DNA of 64,000 nt from an uncultured Pseudoteredinibacter sp. (GTDB taxonomy: Bacteria > Pseudomonadota > Gammaproteobacteria > Pseudomonadales > Cellvibrionaceae), in contig NZ_CANMYE010000007.1 in NCBI RefSeq assembly GCF_947502065.1, forward strand, positions 62,001 through 126,000, given 5' to 3'. A model generated the notes under the pieces. That model was given only the letters and a program-made list of their open reading frames with translations. It had not been told where the DNA came from and made no database searches. The translations under genes were made by a program, and so were the position numbers. Numbering within the stretch: position 1 is the first letter of the stretch; every line of letters begins with the position of its first letter. Shown piece after piece: positions 25,474 to 33,858 of the stretch.

Positions 25474-26337
25474 CTATTCAATATTCTGGATCTGCTCACG
25501 CATCTGCTCAATCAACACCTTTAACTCAACCGCAGCCGCGGTGGTATCGGTAACGATGGATTTTGACGACAAGGTATTGGCTTCACGGTTTAGCTCTTGC
25601 ATTAGGAAGTCTAAGCGTCGTCCGATAGCCCCCTTTTGCTTGAGAGTTCGACGCACTTCGTTTACATGGGTATCCAAGCGGTCCAGCTCTTCATCAACAT
25701 CGGCTTTTTGCGCCAAGATAACAATTTCTTGCTCGACACGATCGGCGTCTAGGTCTGCTTTTAGATCTGACAGGCGCTCTAGCAGTTTGTCTCTTTGAGC
25801 TTGTAGTATCTGAGGCATTAGGCCTCTTACTAGTGTTACCTGCTCGCTAATGCCTTGCAGTCGCTGCTCGATCATATTGGCAAGCTCTTCGCCTTCGCGA
25901 TTACGGCTATCGATCAGCTGGTCGATGGTTTGGCCAAATTGACTTAAGGCGTCTTGCTTAAGTTGCTCGCCGTCGACACGATCTTCAATAATTACTCCTG
26001 GCCACTTTAGTAATTCCAATGGGTCCAGTGGGCTAAAATCCCCTAGCCCTTGCAATTGCTGGTTGGCGCTTATTAATTGTTCGATGAGCGCTTGATTAAG
26101 GCCAATTTGATTGTTTTCGCTACTGCCTAGTTGAATGTTAAAGCTGATGTCGAGCTTACCGCGACTAAGTTTATTGCGAATTTGCTCACGAAGATTGGGC
26201 TCCAAGCCGCGATGGGCTTCTGGCAGTCGAAAATTAGGCTCTAGGTAGCGATGATTAACGCTGCGTAATTCCCAGCTAATGCTGCCCCAAGGGTATTGTT
26301 GTTCGGAGCGGGCAAATCCAGTCATACTGCGTGGCAT
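25474..26337 (-). CDS. yicC: YicC family endoribonuclease / RNase adaptor
   Basis: 287 residues, standard length. The conserved start MPRSMTGFARSE, the middle GELDISFNIQ-like strand and the end (GRRLDFLMQELNREANTLSSKS) are all diagnostic. Family members cleave or promote cleavage of structured RNAs, including RyhB in E. coli. That is of interest because RyhB/PrrF-type sRNAs occur at 53.5 kb in this window. Divergent from rph, the common gammaproteobacterial arrangement. Confidence 0.95.
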   Translation of the reverse strand: MPRSMTGFARSEQQYPWGSISWELRSVNHRYLEPNFRLPEAHRGLEPNLREQIRNKLSRGKLDISFNIQLGSSENNQIGLNQALIEQLISANQQLQGLGDFSPLDPLELLKWPGVIIEDRVDGEQLKQDALSQFGQTIDQLIDSRNREGEELANMIEQRLQGISEQVTLVRGLMPQILQAQRDKLLERLSDLKADLDADRVEQEIVILAQKADVDEELDRLDTHVNEVRRTLKQKGAIGRRLDFLMQELNREANTLSSKSIVTDTTAAAVELKVLIEQMREQIQNIE

Positions 26338-26462
26338 AGTGCGTACCTTTTGTTAGATCACTTTTTACTGATATGGCTCACGGTCATATCAGCAACCTAG
26401 CTGGGGCAGAATCTTACCATAAAGGGTATACTGGGCGGCTAATTCAACACGAAGGTTTATCT

Positions 26463-27197
26463 ATGAGCAGCATCGAGCGCCCCAGCGGCCGTCAACCCCA
26501 GGATCTACGTCAAGTCCGCCTCACCCGCAATTTCACCTGTCACGCCGAAGGTTCGGTTCTGGTGGAATTTGGCAATACTAAGGTGATCTGTACGGCCAGT
26601 GTTTCTGACGGTGTACCTCGTTTTATGCGTGGCGAAGGGCGTGGTTGGGTTACTGCTGAATACGGTATGTTGCCCCGCTCTACTGGTGATCGAATGAATC
26701 GCGAAGCGGCACGCGGCAAGCAAGGTGGTCGCACGGTTGAGATCCAGCGTTTGATTGGCCGTTCATTGCGCGCCGCTATTGATATGGAAGCCCTAGGTGA
26801 AAATACCATCACCATCGATTGTGATGTTATTCAAGCGGATGGTGGTACTCGCACAGCTTCTATCACTGGCGCCTGTGTTGCGCTAGCTGATGCCATAAAT
26901 TGGATGAAGGCTAATGGCAAGCTAAAAGACGGCGCCGAGCCCCTAGCTCGCATGATCGCTTCTGTATCTGTAGGCATTTATAAAGGTGAGCCGGTTTTAG
27001 ATTTGGATTACCCAGAAGATTCTAATGCCGAAACCGATATGAACATCGTGATGGCTAACGATGGCGGTATTATCGAAATACAGGGCACCGCTGAAGGCGA
27101 GCCATTTAGCGAAACTGAATTTATGGCGATGTTGAATTTGGCTAAAGCCGGTATTAAAGAGCTGAATGATTTGCAGCAGCAGGCATTAAATAGCTAA
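26463..27197 (+). CDS. rph: Ribonuclease PH
   Basis: 244 residues from the ATG at 26463, with GAAGG upstream; the frame extends back to 26373 without family similarity. The start RPSGRQPQDLRQVRLTRNFT, the core RFMRGEGRGWVTAEYGMLPRST and GRSLRAAID are diagnostic. Phosphorolytic 3'-exoribonuclease that trims tRNA 3' ends. Divergent from yicC; followed by an intrinsic terminator. Confidence 0.97.
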   Translation: MSSIERPSGRQPQDLRQVRLTRNFTCHAEGSVLVEFGNTKVICTASVSDGVPRFMRGEGRGWVTAEYGMLPRSTGDRMNREAARGKQGGRTVEIQRLIGRSLRAAIDMEALGENTITIDCDVIQADGGTRTASITGACVALADAINWMKANGKLKDGAEPLARMIASVSVGIYKGEPVLDLDYPEDSNAETDMNIVMANDGGIIEIQGTAEGEPFSETEFMAMLNLAKAGIKELNDLQQQALNS

Positions 27198-27221
27198 TAC
27201 TGACAACTACTGTCAGCAGTT

Positions 27222-27256
27222 AAAAAAGGCAGGGCAATTAGCCCTGCCTTTTTTGT
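27222..27256 (+). terminator. rph terminator
   Basis: AAAAAAGGCAGGGC-AATTA-GCCCTGCCTTTTTT, perfect arms ending in a T-run about 25 bases after the rph stop. Confidence 0.93.
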
Positions 27257-27326
27257 TTCTAACATGAGATAGTTCAGCTTCAATTATTTCTATAGACGTT
27301 TTAATCAACTAATAAGGAACGCCAGA

Positions 27327-27698
27327 ATGATCGGTTACGTAACTTTGGGAACAAATGATTTTGCAAAAGCGGCAGATTTTTACGATGCCTTATTAGGCTC
27401 GATTGGCGCTAATCGTTTTATGGATATGGATACTTTTGTGGCTTGGGCGGTAGATCCGGGTAAACCTATGATCTGCATTTCCAAACCTTTTGATGGAAAT
27501 GAGGCAACCGTAGGTAATGGCAGCATGACCGCTGTTGCTATGGATTCTCAAGATAAGGTAGATGCTTTTCATCAAAAAGCGATGGATTTAGGTGCCAGCG
27601 ATGAAGGTGCGCCGGGCTTGCGTGGTGATGGCTTTTATGGTGCTTACTTTCGTGATTTAGATGGCAATAAGTTGTGTGCTTTTACTATTGTTTCTTAA
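27327..27698 (+). CDS. VOC-superfamily (glyoxalase-like) protein
   Basis: 123 residues, a single VOC module. It begins MIGYVTLGTNDFAKAADFYDALL and ends FYGAYFRDLDGNKLCAFTIV, the typical beta-alpha-beta-beta-beta layout with the RDLDGNKL signature. Metal-dependent enzymes (lyases, dioxygenases) and resistance proteins share this fold, and the substrate cannot be told. ATAAGGAAC precedes the start. Single-gene unit ended by a large hairpin. Confidence 0.85.
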   Translation: MIGYVTLGTNDFAKAADFYDALLGSIGANRFMDMDTFVAWAVDPGKPMICISKPFDGNEATVGNGSMTAVAMDSQDKVDAFHQKAMDLGASDEGAPGLRGDGFYGAYFRDLDGNKLCAFTIVS

Positions 27699-27713
27699 TT
27701 TAGTATGAGCTTT

Positions 27714-27780
27714 GGGGTCAGATCCCCGATACAAAAAAAGAGCTTATCAAGCTCTTTTTTTGTATCGGGGATCTGACCCC
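27714..27780. repeat. 67-bp perfect inverted repeat between convergent genes
   Basis: Arms of 32 bp (27714-27745 and 27749-27780) are exact reverse complements around a 3-nt loop. The outer ends read GGGGTCAGATCCCC and GGGGATCTGACCCC, and the inner part is a run of A facing a run of T around GAGCTT/AAGCTC. It sits between a VOC gene and a molybdopterin oxidoreductase that converge, so it can terminate both. The outer motif is a variant of the GGGGTCAGACCCC ends near 54-55 kb, suggesting a mobile palindromic element. Confidence 0.85.
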
Positions 27781-27805
27781 TTATGTTTACAAAGTTTAAG
27801 AACGA

Positions 27806-29935
27806 CTACAAGGCTTTAACTTCTACTGGCACGCCATTGAGTGCTGCATTGCCAGAAACCTGATCGTAAAATTGTTCATCGGTTAAATCGTTACAATTAA
27901 CGCCCGCTTGTTCATTGGCGATAGTCATTTGCACGCCGTCACGAGAATTATGCCCCCAGCCATGGGGTATGCTTACCACGCCAGGCATCATTTCATCGGT
28001 CGCTTTTACCGCAACTTTTAGCTCACCAACCCGTGAGGCAATACTGACCGTATCACCGTCATTGATCTTTCTAGCGGCTAAATCTTCCGGATGCATATAT
28101 AGCTGCCAACGATCTTTCCCCTTAGTGAGGCGATGGCTGTTGTGCATCCAGGAGTTGCAATCGCGCACATGGCGGCGACCGATTAATAATAAACCATCTC
28201 CGGCTTTGCGATTGAGTTGCTGCTCAAGTCGGTTAATATCTTCTGGGATTAATTCTGGCAGGCAATGTATTAAACCGTCTTCTGTGCATAGGCGCCCTTC
28301 GGTGATCGAAGGCTCCAGTGGCCCTAAGTCGATACCGTGTTGATGTTTACTCAGTTCATCAACATTTAGTGACCAGTCGTTATCGGCGGCCTCACCATAA
28401 GGCCCCATCTGAATGGCGAAATCAATTATCTTTCTTGGCTCAAGTAAGGCTTGAAAATCAATACCTTGCTTGCTGGCTAATGCCGCCGCTAGCGCATTAA
28501 AAATTTCCCAGTCGTGCTTGGCGCCTTCACTAGGTTCAAATACTGGCTCGTTAAAACGTGCGGTGTTGCGAACCGCTAAGCGTAAAAATGCCAAGTCGTA
28601 ATGATCATGCTCTAAAGTAGTTGTGGGTGGCAGAATCACATCAGCATGGCGCGTGGTTTCATTAATATAAATATCAACGGCAACCATAAAATCGAGTTGT
28701 TCTAATGCTTGATCGAGCTGGCGACCGTTTGGCGAAGAAGACACCGGGTTGCCGGCCATGATGAACAAGCCTTTGGCCTGCCCTTCACCTTCTGTCAGCA
28801 TTTCTTCGGCCATGACAGCGGCGGGAATCTCACCATTAAATTCTGGTAAGCCGCTTACTCGACTTTTCCAGCGACCAAAATTTCCGGCACCAGCTTCACC
28901 GGGCTTAACCATTCCAACGGCTGGGTGAGTTAATAAAGTCCCGCCCTGCTTATCAAGGTTGCCGGCCAAAATATTAATAATTTGAATGGCCCAATTACAC
29001 AGTGTGCCGTATTGCTGAGTAGAAATTCCCATGCGACCATAAAAAGCGGCTCGCTCGGTATTGGAAAGTTTGCGGGCAAGCTCTCGGCACTGTTTCGCGC
29101 TAATACCAGTATGAGCTTCGATTAATTCAGGCTTAAACGGTTTGGCCAACGCTTCGATATCAGTAATATCTTTTAGCAGCGGCTCTAAGTGGCCAAGTTT
29201 AACTAGGCCTTCTTCGAACAGGGTGTGAATAATGGCCATTAACAGGAAGGCGTCGCTGCCCGGTCTAATCGACCAGTGTTCACTGGCGACCTCGGCAGTT
29301 TCACTGCGACGGGGATCAATCACCAAGACCTCGCCATCGCGTTGTTTAATTGCCTTCAAGCGCTTAGCAATATCGGGAACCGTCATCATGCTGCCGTTAC
29401 TGGCCATGGGGTTGCCGCCCATGATGACAAAGAGGTCGCAGTTATCGATATCTGCGATTGGCACACCAAGTTGATGACCATACATCCAGTAACACACTAA
29501 TTGGCAAGGTAGTTGATCTAGTGAGGTTGCTGAGAAGCGGTTTTTGCTGCGCAGCAATTTTGACAGCATGCTGCCATGGGTAAGGCTGCCATAGTTATGG
29601 ACATTGGGGTTGCCAGCATAAATAGCTAGAGCGTTCTTTCCATGGGTCTGCTGCAAGTCGATAATCCCTTGCGCGGCCAGTTCTATGGCCTCTTCCCAGC
29701 TAATCTCCTGCCATGCTCCATCGACTTTCTTTACGGGCTTGCGTAAACGCTCTGGATCGTTATGCAAATCTTGCAAGGCGACGGCTTTGGGGCATATATG
29801 ACCACGTCCTAAGGGGTCATTTTTATCCCCTTTAATGGACAGGATCTGATCGCCCTGGGTTTTGATTTCAATACCGCAAATGGCTTCACAGAGATTGCAG
29901 GCTCGATAATGACTTTTGATTTCATTGACAGACAT
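27806..29935 (-). CDS. Molybdopterin oxidoreductase (formate dehydrogenase/nitrate reductase superfamily)
   Basis: 709 residues. An N-terminal [4Fe-4S] motif is formed by Cys13, Cys16, Cys20 and Cys48 (CNLCEAICG...HICPK). The catalytic body includes GNPVSSSPNGRQLDQAL and HADVILPPTTTLEHDHYD. The C-terminal molybdopterin dinucleotide-binding domain (about 590-705) has GLLLIGRRHVRDCNSWMHN and VSIPHGWGHNS. There is no twin-arginine signal, so it is probably cytoplasmic. No partner electron-transfer subunit or cofactor gene is adjacent, so substrate and acceptor are unknown. Confidence 0.88.
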   Translation of the reverse strand: MSVNEIKSHYRACNLCEAICGIEIKTQGDQILSIKGDKNDPLGRGHICPKAVALQDLHNDPERLRKPVKKVDGAWQEISWEEAIELAAQGIIDLQQTHGKNALAIYAGNPNVHNYGSLTHGSMLSKLLRSKNRFSATSLDQLPCQLVCYWMYGHQLGVPIADIDNCDLFVIMGGNPMASNGSMMTVPDIAKRLKAIKQRDGEVLVIDPRRSETAEVASEHWSIRPGSDAFLLMAIIHTLFEEGLVKLGHLEPLLKDITDIEALAKPFKPELIEAHTGISAKQCRELARKLSNTERAAFYGRMGISTQQYGTLCNWAIQIINILAGNLDKQGGTLLTHPAVGMVKPGEAGAGNFGRWKSRVSGLPEFNGEIPAAVMAEEMLTEGEGQAKGLFIMAGNPVSSSPNGRQLDQALEQLDFMVAVDIYINETTRHADVILPPTTTLEHDHYDLAFLRLAVRNTARFNEPVFEPSEGAKHDWEIFNALAAALASKQGIDFQALLEPRKIIDFAIQMGPYGEAADNDWSLNVDELSKHQHGIDLGPLEPSITEGRLCTEDGLIHCLPELIPEDINRLEQQLNRKAGDGLLLIGRRHVRDCNSWMHNSHRLTKGKDRWQLYMHPEDLAARKINDGDTVSIASRVGELKVAVKATDEMMPGVVSIPHGWGHNSRDGVQMTIANEQAGVNCNDLTDEQFYDQVSGNAALNGVPVEVKAL

Positions 29936-30054
29936 AAAACAGGCTCACGATTTTTTATTATGTGATGAATACATTTAAGAACTAATCGTCTAATGGAGCA
30001 AGAGTGAAAAATGACATTTAGGGGCCAGGAATATGGCCAGGAGAACAGTGAGTA

Positions 30055-30576
30055 ATGAAAAGCGTACCCACACTTAAGACAGATCGTCTGATTCTGAGGG
30101 CTTGGCAGGAAAGTGATATCGAGCCCTATATTGAAATGTGCGCCGATGAGGAAGTTATGCGTTACTTGAGCGGCAAACCCATGACTCGCCAAGAAGCTTG
30201 GCGCCACGCCGCTTATATCATCGGTCATTGGCAGCTTAGGGGCTTTGGTCACTGGGCTATTGAACACAAAGAAAGTGGCAAGTTCGTTGGACGAGCTGGC
30301 TTCTTCAATCCGGAAGATTGGCCAGGTTTTGAAATTGGTTGGGCGATTCACCCCAATTTTTGGCGCCAAGGTTTCGCCGAGGAGAGCGCCCGCAGGGCGT
30401 TGGCCTATGCCTTTGAAGATATGGGCCGTGAAGAGGTGATCAGTGTAATCAATCCGGGTAACACAGCATCTATTGGCCTAGCCGAAAAGCTGGGGGAGCG
30501 ATATTTACGAGATGGAGATGTCTACGGGCAGCCAGTTTCGATTTATGGCATGAGTAAAGACGAGTACCTAGCGTAA
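30055..30576 (+). CDS. GNAT acetyltransferase, RimJ/RimL type
   Basis: 173 residues. It opens TLKTDRLILRAWQESDIEPY, standard for RimJ/RimL acetyltransferases, with the acetyl-CoA region RQGFAEESARRALAYAF and the later VISVINPGNTASIGLAEKLG. These acetylate protein N-termini or small amines; the target here is unknown. A perfect hairpin follows. Confidence 0.9.
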   Translation: MKSVPTLKTDRLILRAWQESDIEPYIEMCADEEVMRYLSGKPMTRQEAWRHAAYIIGHWQLRGFGHWAIEHKESGKFVGRAGFFNPEDWPGFEIGWAIHPNFWRQGFAEESARRALAYAFEDMGREEVISVINPGNTASIGLAEKLGERYLRDGDVYGQPVSIYGMSKDEYLA

Positions 30577-30582
30577 TAAGAC

Positions 30583-30614
30583 ATTAATAGGAGAGCTCAT
30601 GCTCTCCTATTAAT
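30583..30614. terminator. Bidirectional hairpin between GNAT and SMI1/KNR4 genes
   Basis: ATTAATAGGAGAGC and GCTCTCCTATTAAT are exact complements around TCAT. The element lies between the stops of two convergent genes and can serve both, although the tails are only moderately T-rich. Confidence 0.8.
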
Positions 30615-30615
30615 A

Positions 30616-31035
30616 TTAGCTATTCGCCCAAATATCCCGCGCCCAATGCCAAATCGATTCTGCGGCCTCTTCAGAACCGGATTCAGGCGACCAAAACACA
30701 ATTTCATCGTCTTGGTTGACCGCATAAAAGCCATTAGCGCGTTGGCAAATTGGCAGTAGCTCCCTCGGTAAGCCTAGTTGCCAGGCTTCAGCGGCCATAT
30801 CGGCTAAATATGTGTGAGAGCTGGCGTCGGCAGCCGTCGCCGGTTCTAAGCTGCCAATGACCAAGTCGCTGGCATGTAATAAGAAGTCTCGGTACAGTGG
30901 CGGAATAGGCAGTAAAATTGCTTCTTCAATGTCCACTAGGTCATCGTGATCAGGCAGATCTAAAGGCACTAGCACCTGTTCGGCGATATCCTGCAGCTCT
31001 TCTAAAACAGCTTCAAAATCTTCACTTAGCGCCAT
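30616..31035 (-). CDS. SMI1/KNR4-family protein
   Basis: 139 residues from the ATG at 31035, two bases after the stop of the upstream YaiL gene. It contains the SMI1/KNR4 fold: LPIPPLYRDFLLHASDLVIGSLEP, SSHTYLADMAAEAWQLGLP, and ANGFYAVNQDDEIVFW. Members include toxin-immunity proteins and housekeeping proteins of unknown role. The tight coupling to YaiL and absence of any toxin gene favours the second kind. Confidence 0.8.
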   Translation of the reverse strand: MALSEDFEAVLEELQDIAEQVLVPLDLPDHDDLVDIEEAILLPIPPLYRDFLLHASDLVIGSLEPATAADASSHTYLADMAAEAWQLGLPRELLPICQRANGFYAVNQDDEIVFWSPESGSEEAAESIWHWARDIWANS

Positions 31036-31037
31036 GT

Positions 31038-31577
31038 TTACCACATCAGGTCGTCTGGAATTTGGAAGTCGGCGTATGGATCCTCCTCATCGGCCACTTC
31101 GCTACTGCGCTCATTTTGCACTACCACGCGGGCGGCATCGCGCTGTGCCACTTTATCGGCTACAGCTTTAGGCACCAGTTCATAGCTTTCGCCTTCAGCA
31201 ACAATAGCGATCTGTCCACGAGCAAGTTGAGCTTGCAGGGTTTCGTCGACGTAGAGCTTTTTGATCTTCTTGTCGTGAGTAAAAGAATAGGCAATTTCAC
31301 CGTTCTTACGGGCGATGGCATTCTTTTTAATTAGATCTTTGATCTGGGCTTGAATCTCTTTGGCTTCAACTTCTTTTTGGCGCTCTTGATTCATGGCTCT
31401 ATCGCGCTCAGCCTTTTCAGCCAGCTTTTGTTTGGCTGCGGCCTTAATTTCATCTTCTTGTTGATGGCCCTTGGGAGTTTGTTTGGCCTTCTTGCGCTTT
31501 TCTTTGCCGATGGCCTTGGCCTTTTTCTGATCGACGAGACCTGCGCCCATCAATTGTTCCTGCAGGGATTTTGCCAT
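31038..31577 (-). CDS. yaiL: DUF2058 (YaiL) family protein
   Basis: 179 residues. The start MAKSLQEQLMGAGLVDQKKAK and the following lysine-rich helix are diagnostic. The C-terminal half (YSFTHDKKIKKLYVDETLQAQLARGQIAIV) is a compact domain of unknown function, suspected to be nucleoprotein- or ribosome-associated from its basic charge. Co-transcribed with the SMI1/KNR4 gene. Confidence 0.9.
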   Translation of the reverse strand: MAKSLQEQLMGAGLVDQKKAKAIGKEKRKKAKQTPKGHQQEDEIKAAAKQKLAEKAERDRAMNQERQKEVEAKEIQAQIKDLIKKNAIARKNGEIAYSFTHDKKIKKLYVDETLQAQLARGQIAIVAEGESYELVPKAVADKVAQRDAARVVVQNERSSEVADEEDPYADFQIPDDLMW

Positions 31578-31755
31578 GCTGCCAGTCCTATCCTGTCATT
31601 CACTTTAAAGGCGGCATTATAACCAAGGCGGGCGGTAGCATGCGATAGCAAATCACTCTGTCACTCACCTGTTATAGCCATTGAGCCTTGCTAATTGCGA
31701 TCGTAATATTGTCGCTTAAAGCACTTCATTTTGATGTTTTAGGCGTACTTTCTTG

Positions 31756-32631
31756 ATGTCCAATCATTCAATCCATATTGCCAGCTTCGAGTTTGACACT
31801 CAGCGTGTCCGGCTCAGCCACAATGGCAAGCTACTTAGCGAAGACGAAAAGATGATTCGCTTATTACAGCTGCTTGCACAAAACTACCCCAATACTCTAA
31901 CTAAGCAGGATTTGCTCGATCAGCTGTGGGGCGAGGTAGTGGTCTCAGAGGCATCGCTGGCTAAGCTTGTCTCAGAGGCTCGTCGTACATTTTCTGCCCA
32001 TGAAGAGCGGGATATCATTAAAACAGTGCATGGTAAGGGCTATCGTTTAGCGCTTGAGCCTCAATATACTCAGCGGAGTTCTCGCTTAGATACTTCAGCG
32101 CTCATGCAAGAGCAGGTAACCGAAGCTAACAATCGCTCCGCTAATGAGCCCGCTGTAAAGTCGCGCGATGAAAGTCGCAGCTATGGTTTGCTACTGTTAG
32201 TTGGTTTGCTAGTGATGGGCTCTTTTGGTGCGGGCGCTTACTTTTTGCCAAGAGAAAAGGAACCCGAAAACGTATTGGGGCGCTGGCAGCTAATAGATAA
32301 CAATGTCGTGCTTCATACCGAAATAAACTCCGATAATTACCCCTTTTGTGAAGACACCGTGGAATACCTAAACGCCACCATGATCCAGCGTAATGGCGCC
32401 TATATATTGAGCTCGCCATTACTGGAAATAAACCTAGGGCTGAATATCGAATATGGCAAACCCTTGAATGCCAACTTTAGTTATCGCGATGGTACTGGGA
32501 CTACCCATACCCAGCTAAAACTGATCTTTGATGGGCCGCGTAAACTTGCTGGTAAATCAACTTGGACCTGGGAAATGGATGGCGCTGGGATTCTATGCAA
32601 AGGCATTAGCTCTATGGTGAGTGAGCGCTAA
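31756..32631 (+). CDS. ToxR/CadC-like winged-helix membrane regulator
   Basis: About 291 residues from the ATG at 31756 (a TTG codon precedes it in frame). The N-terminal OmpR-type winged helix (about 5-100) has LLQLLAQNYPNTLTKQDLLDQLWG and IIKTVHGKGYRLAL. A single TM segment is at about 145-165 (GLLLLVGLLVMGSFGAGAYFL). The C-terminal ~125 residues are periplasmic, contain two Cys and have no recognised fold. It lies directly upstream of two LRR genes on the same strand and may control them in response to an envelope signal. Confidence 0.85.
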   Translation: MSNHSIHIASFEFDTQRVRLSHNGKLLSEDEKMIRLLQLLAQNYPNTLTKQDLLDQLWGEVVVSEASLAKLVSEARRTFSAHEERDIIKTVHGKGYRLALEPQYTQRSSRLDTSALMQEQVTEANNRSANEPAVKSRDESRSYGLLLLVGLLVMGSFGAGAYFLPREKEPENVLGRWQLIDNNVVLHTEINSDNYPFCEDTVEYLNATMIQRNGAYILSSPLLEINLGLNIEYGKPLNANFSYRDGTGTTHTQLKLIFDGPRKLAGKSTWTWEMDGAGILCKGISSMVSER

Positions 32632-32729
32632 CACTCTTCTTAAGCCTTGCGTGACAGGGATTCAAAACTTTTCAAAAATCATCACGCTATTTTCAATCAA
32701 GTTCCGCGCCTGATCGCTACTCTGCACCC

Positions 32730-32811
32730 GTCGCTTAAACGGCCCTGCTTATCCAGCTGATAACAGTTTTGCTGGAATCCTAAGTAGAGAGTCCCTGGCC
32801 GTTTAAGCGAC
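32730..32811 (+). other. Nested palindromic structure upstream of the first LRR gene
   Basis: Three stems nest: 15 bp exact (32730-32744 with 32797-32811, arm GTCGCTTAAACGGCC), 7 bp with one G-U (32745-32751 with 32781-32787) and 5 bp (32753-32757 with 32771-32775). A 9-nt bulge lies on the 3' side. It ends 57 bases before the LRR start. Candidate 5'-UTR structured RNA, operator or mobile palindrome. There is no T-tract and no match to a riboswitch class I know. Confidence 0.55.
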
Positions 32812-32868
32812 TTCAACAATTGCTCTTATTAGGTTGCTTGGCAATCGAAAATGCAGAAGGTAAACATC

Positions 32869-33828
32869 ATGAAAAACACCATGAAAGGCTTAGCGTCCGT
32901 GCTGGCCTCGGCTTTGGCCTGCTTGTCGGCCAATAGCTATGCCCAAACCCAAGCTTCGGTAGCGGCCTACGATTGTAGCGCTCAAACTCAAATTCCAGCG
33001 GCAGAATGTAACGCCCTAAAGGGGCTTTTTGCATCCACGGCGGGGGAATCTTGGACAGACAATAGTAACTGGGGTACAGGCAACCCTGGAGACTGGGCAG
33101 GGGTATTTTTGATTGGGGTGGCGCCTAATCAAAATGTTAATTCCTTAGCCATGGACAGTAATAATCTTAGCGGCAGCTTAAACAGCAGTTTGGGGGATTT
33201 AACCTTACTGCGTGAGGCCAACTTCAGTAACAATAATCTGTCGGGGGCGATTCCGAGCAGTTTCAGCGCTCTGGTGAACATGCGACGCCTGTTCTTATTT
33301 GCTAATCAATTGACGGGGGGTATTCCCGATATTTTCACCAATTGGAATAACGTGCTTTTGGTCTCCTTCGCCAACAATCCAGATCTGGGCGGCAGCATCC
33401 CGAATTCTTTAGGTGTGAACAACAGCATTGAGCGGATATTTCTGCAGAATACGGCCTTAACAGGTGCCATTCCCAGCAACCTAGGTGATCGGACAAACCT
33501 TAATTTAATTGACCTATCGGGGAATGCATTAACGGGGCAAATACCTGTGAGTTTTGCCGCCGATCCAGCTACGCCCGCCAATGTGGATTTCAGCAATAAC
33601 CAGTTAGATGCTGATGGCGCTGGTATTGCGCTTACTCCTGGCGCCTTGGCAACCTGGGCTGCGGGCGGTGTCCAAAGAACCCTGTCAGGCCAAACAGTTC
33701 CTGCTGGCCCTGGTGGAGGTGCAAGCTCAGTAGCGGCAGTTCCTGCGACACCGCTTTGGAGCTTAATGATGATATCCATGGCTTTCTTTCTTTTTCATCG
33801 ATTCCAAAAATCAGCAGACAAAAGCTGA
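32869..33828 (+). CDS. Secreted leucine-rich-repeat protein with C-terminal sorting-type tail
   Basis: 319 residues from the ATG at 32869 (AGAAGG upstream; an ATG at 32851 lacks a site). Signal peptide to about residue 25 (ASALACLSANSYAQ). A Cys pair region (YDCSAQTQIPAAECNAL) precedes plant-type LRRs, with repeated LSGxIPSSF / LTGGIPDIF / LTGAIPSNLG motifs of about 24 residues. The end, VPATPLWSLMMISMAFFLFHRFQKS, has the layout of IPTL/PEP-CTERM-like signals: a short Pro motif, one TM helix and basic residues. Probably exported and processed by an exosortase- or rhomboid-type system encoded elsewhere. Confidence 0.8.
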   Translation: MKNTMKGLASVLASALACLSANSYAQTQASVAAYDCSAQTQIPAAECNALKGLFASTAGESWTDNSNWGTGNPGDWAGVFLIGVAPNQNVNSLAMDSNNLSGSLNSSLGDLTLLREANFSNNNLSGAIPSSFSALVNMRRLFLFANQLTGGIPDIFTNWNNVLLVSFANNPDLGGSIPNSLGVNNSIERIFLQNTALTGAIPSNLGDRTNLNLIDLSGNALTGQIPVSFAADPATPANVDFSNNQLDADGAGIALTPGALATWAAGGVQRTLSGQTVPAGPGGGASSVAAVPATPLWSLMMISMAFFLFHRFQKSADKS

Positions 33829-33858
33829 TCCATCTCAAAGATTTACAGAGGCATAAGA

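Noticed and set aside
30616..31035. Immunity protein of a polymorphic toxin system
   Set aside because: SMI1/KNR4 domains can be immunity proteins, but the neighbour is a YaiL housekeeping gene and no toxin or secretion marker is nearby.
32730..32811. Integron attC recombination site
   Set aside because: The folded shape is suggestive, but the outer arms contain GTTTAAGC/GCTTAAAC, not the required GTTRRRY/RYYYAAC core. No integrase or cassette array is present.
32730..32811. Cyclic-di-GMP (GEMM) riboswitch
   Set aside because: The conserved GEMM blocks (GGNACGCAAAGCC-type core and tetraloop receptor) are absent.
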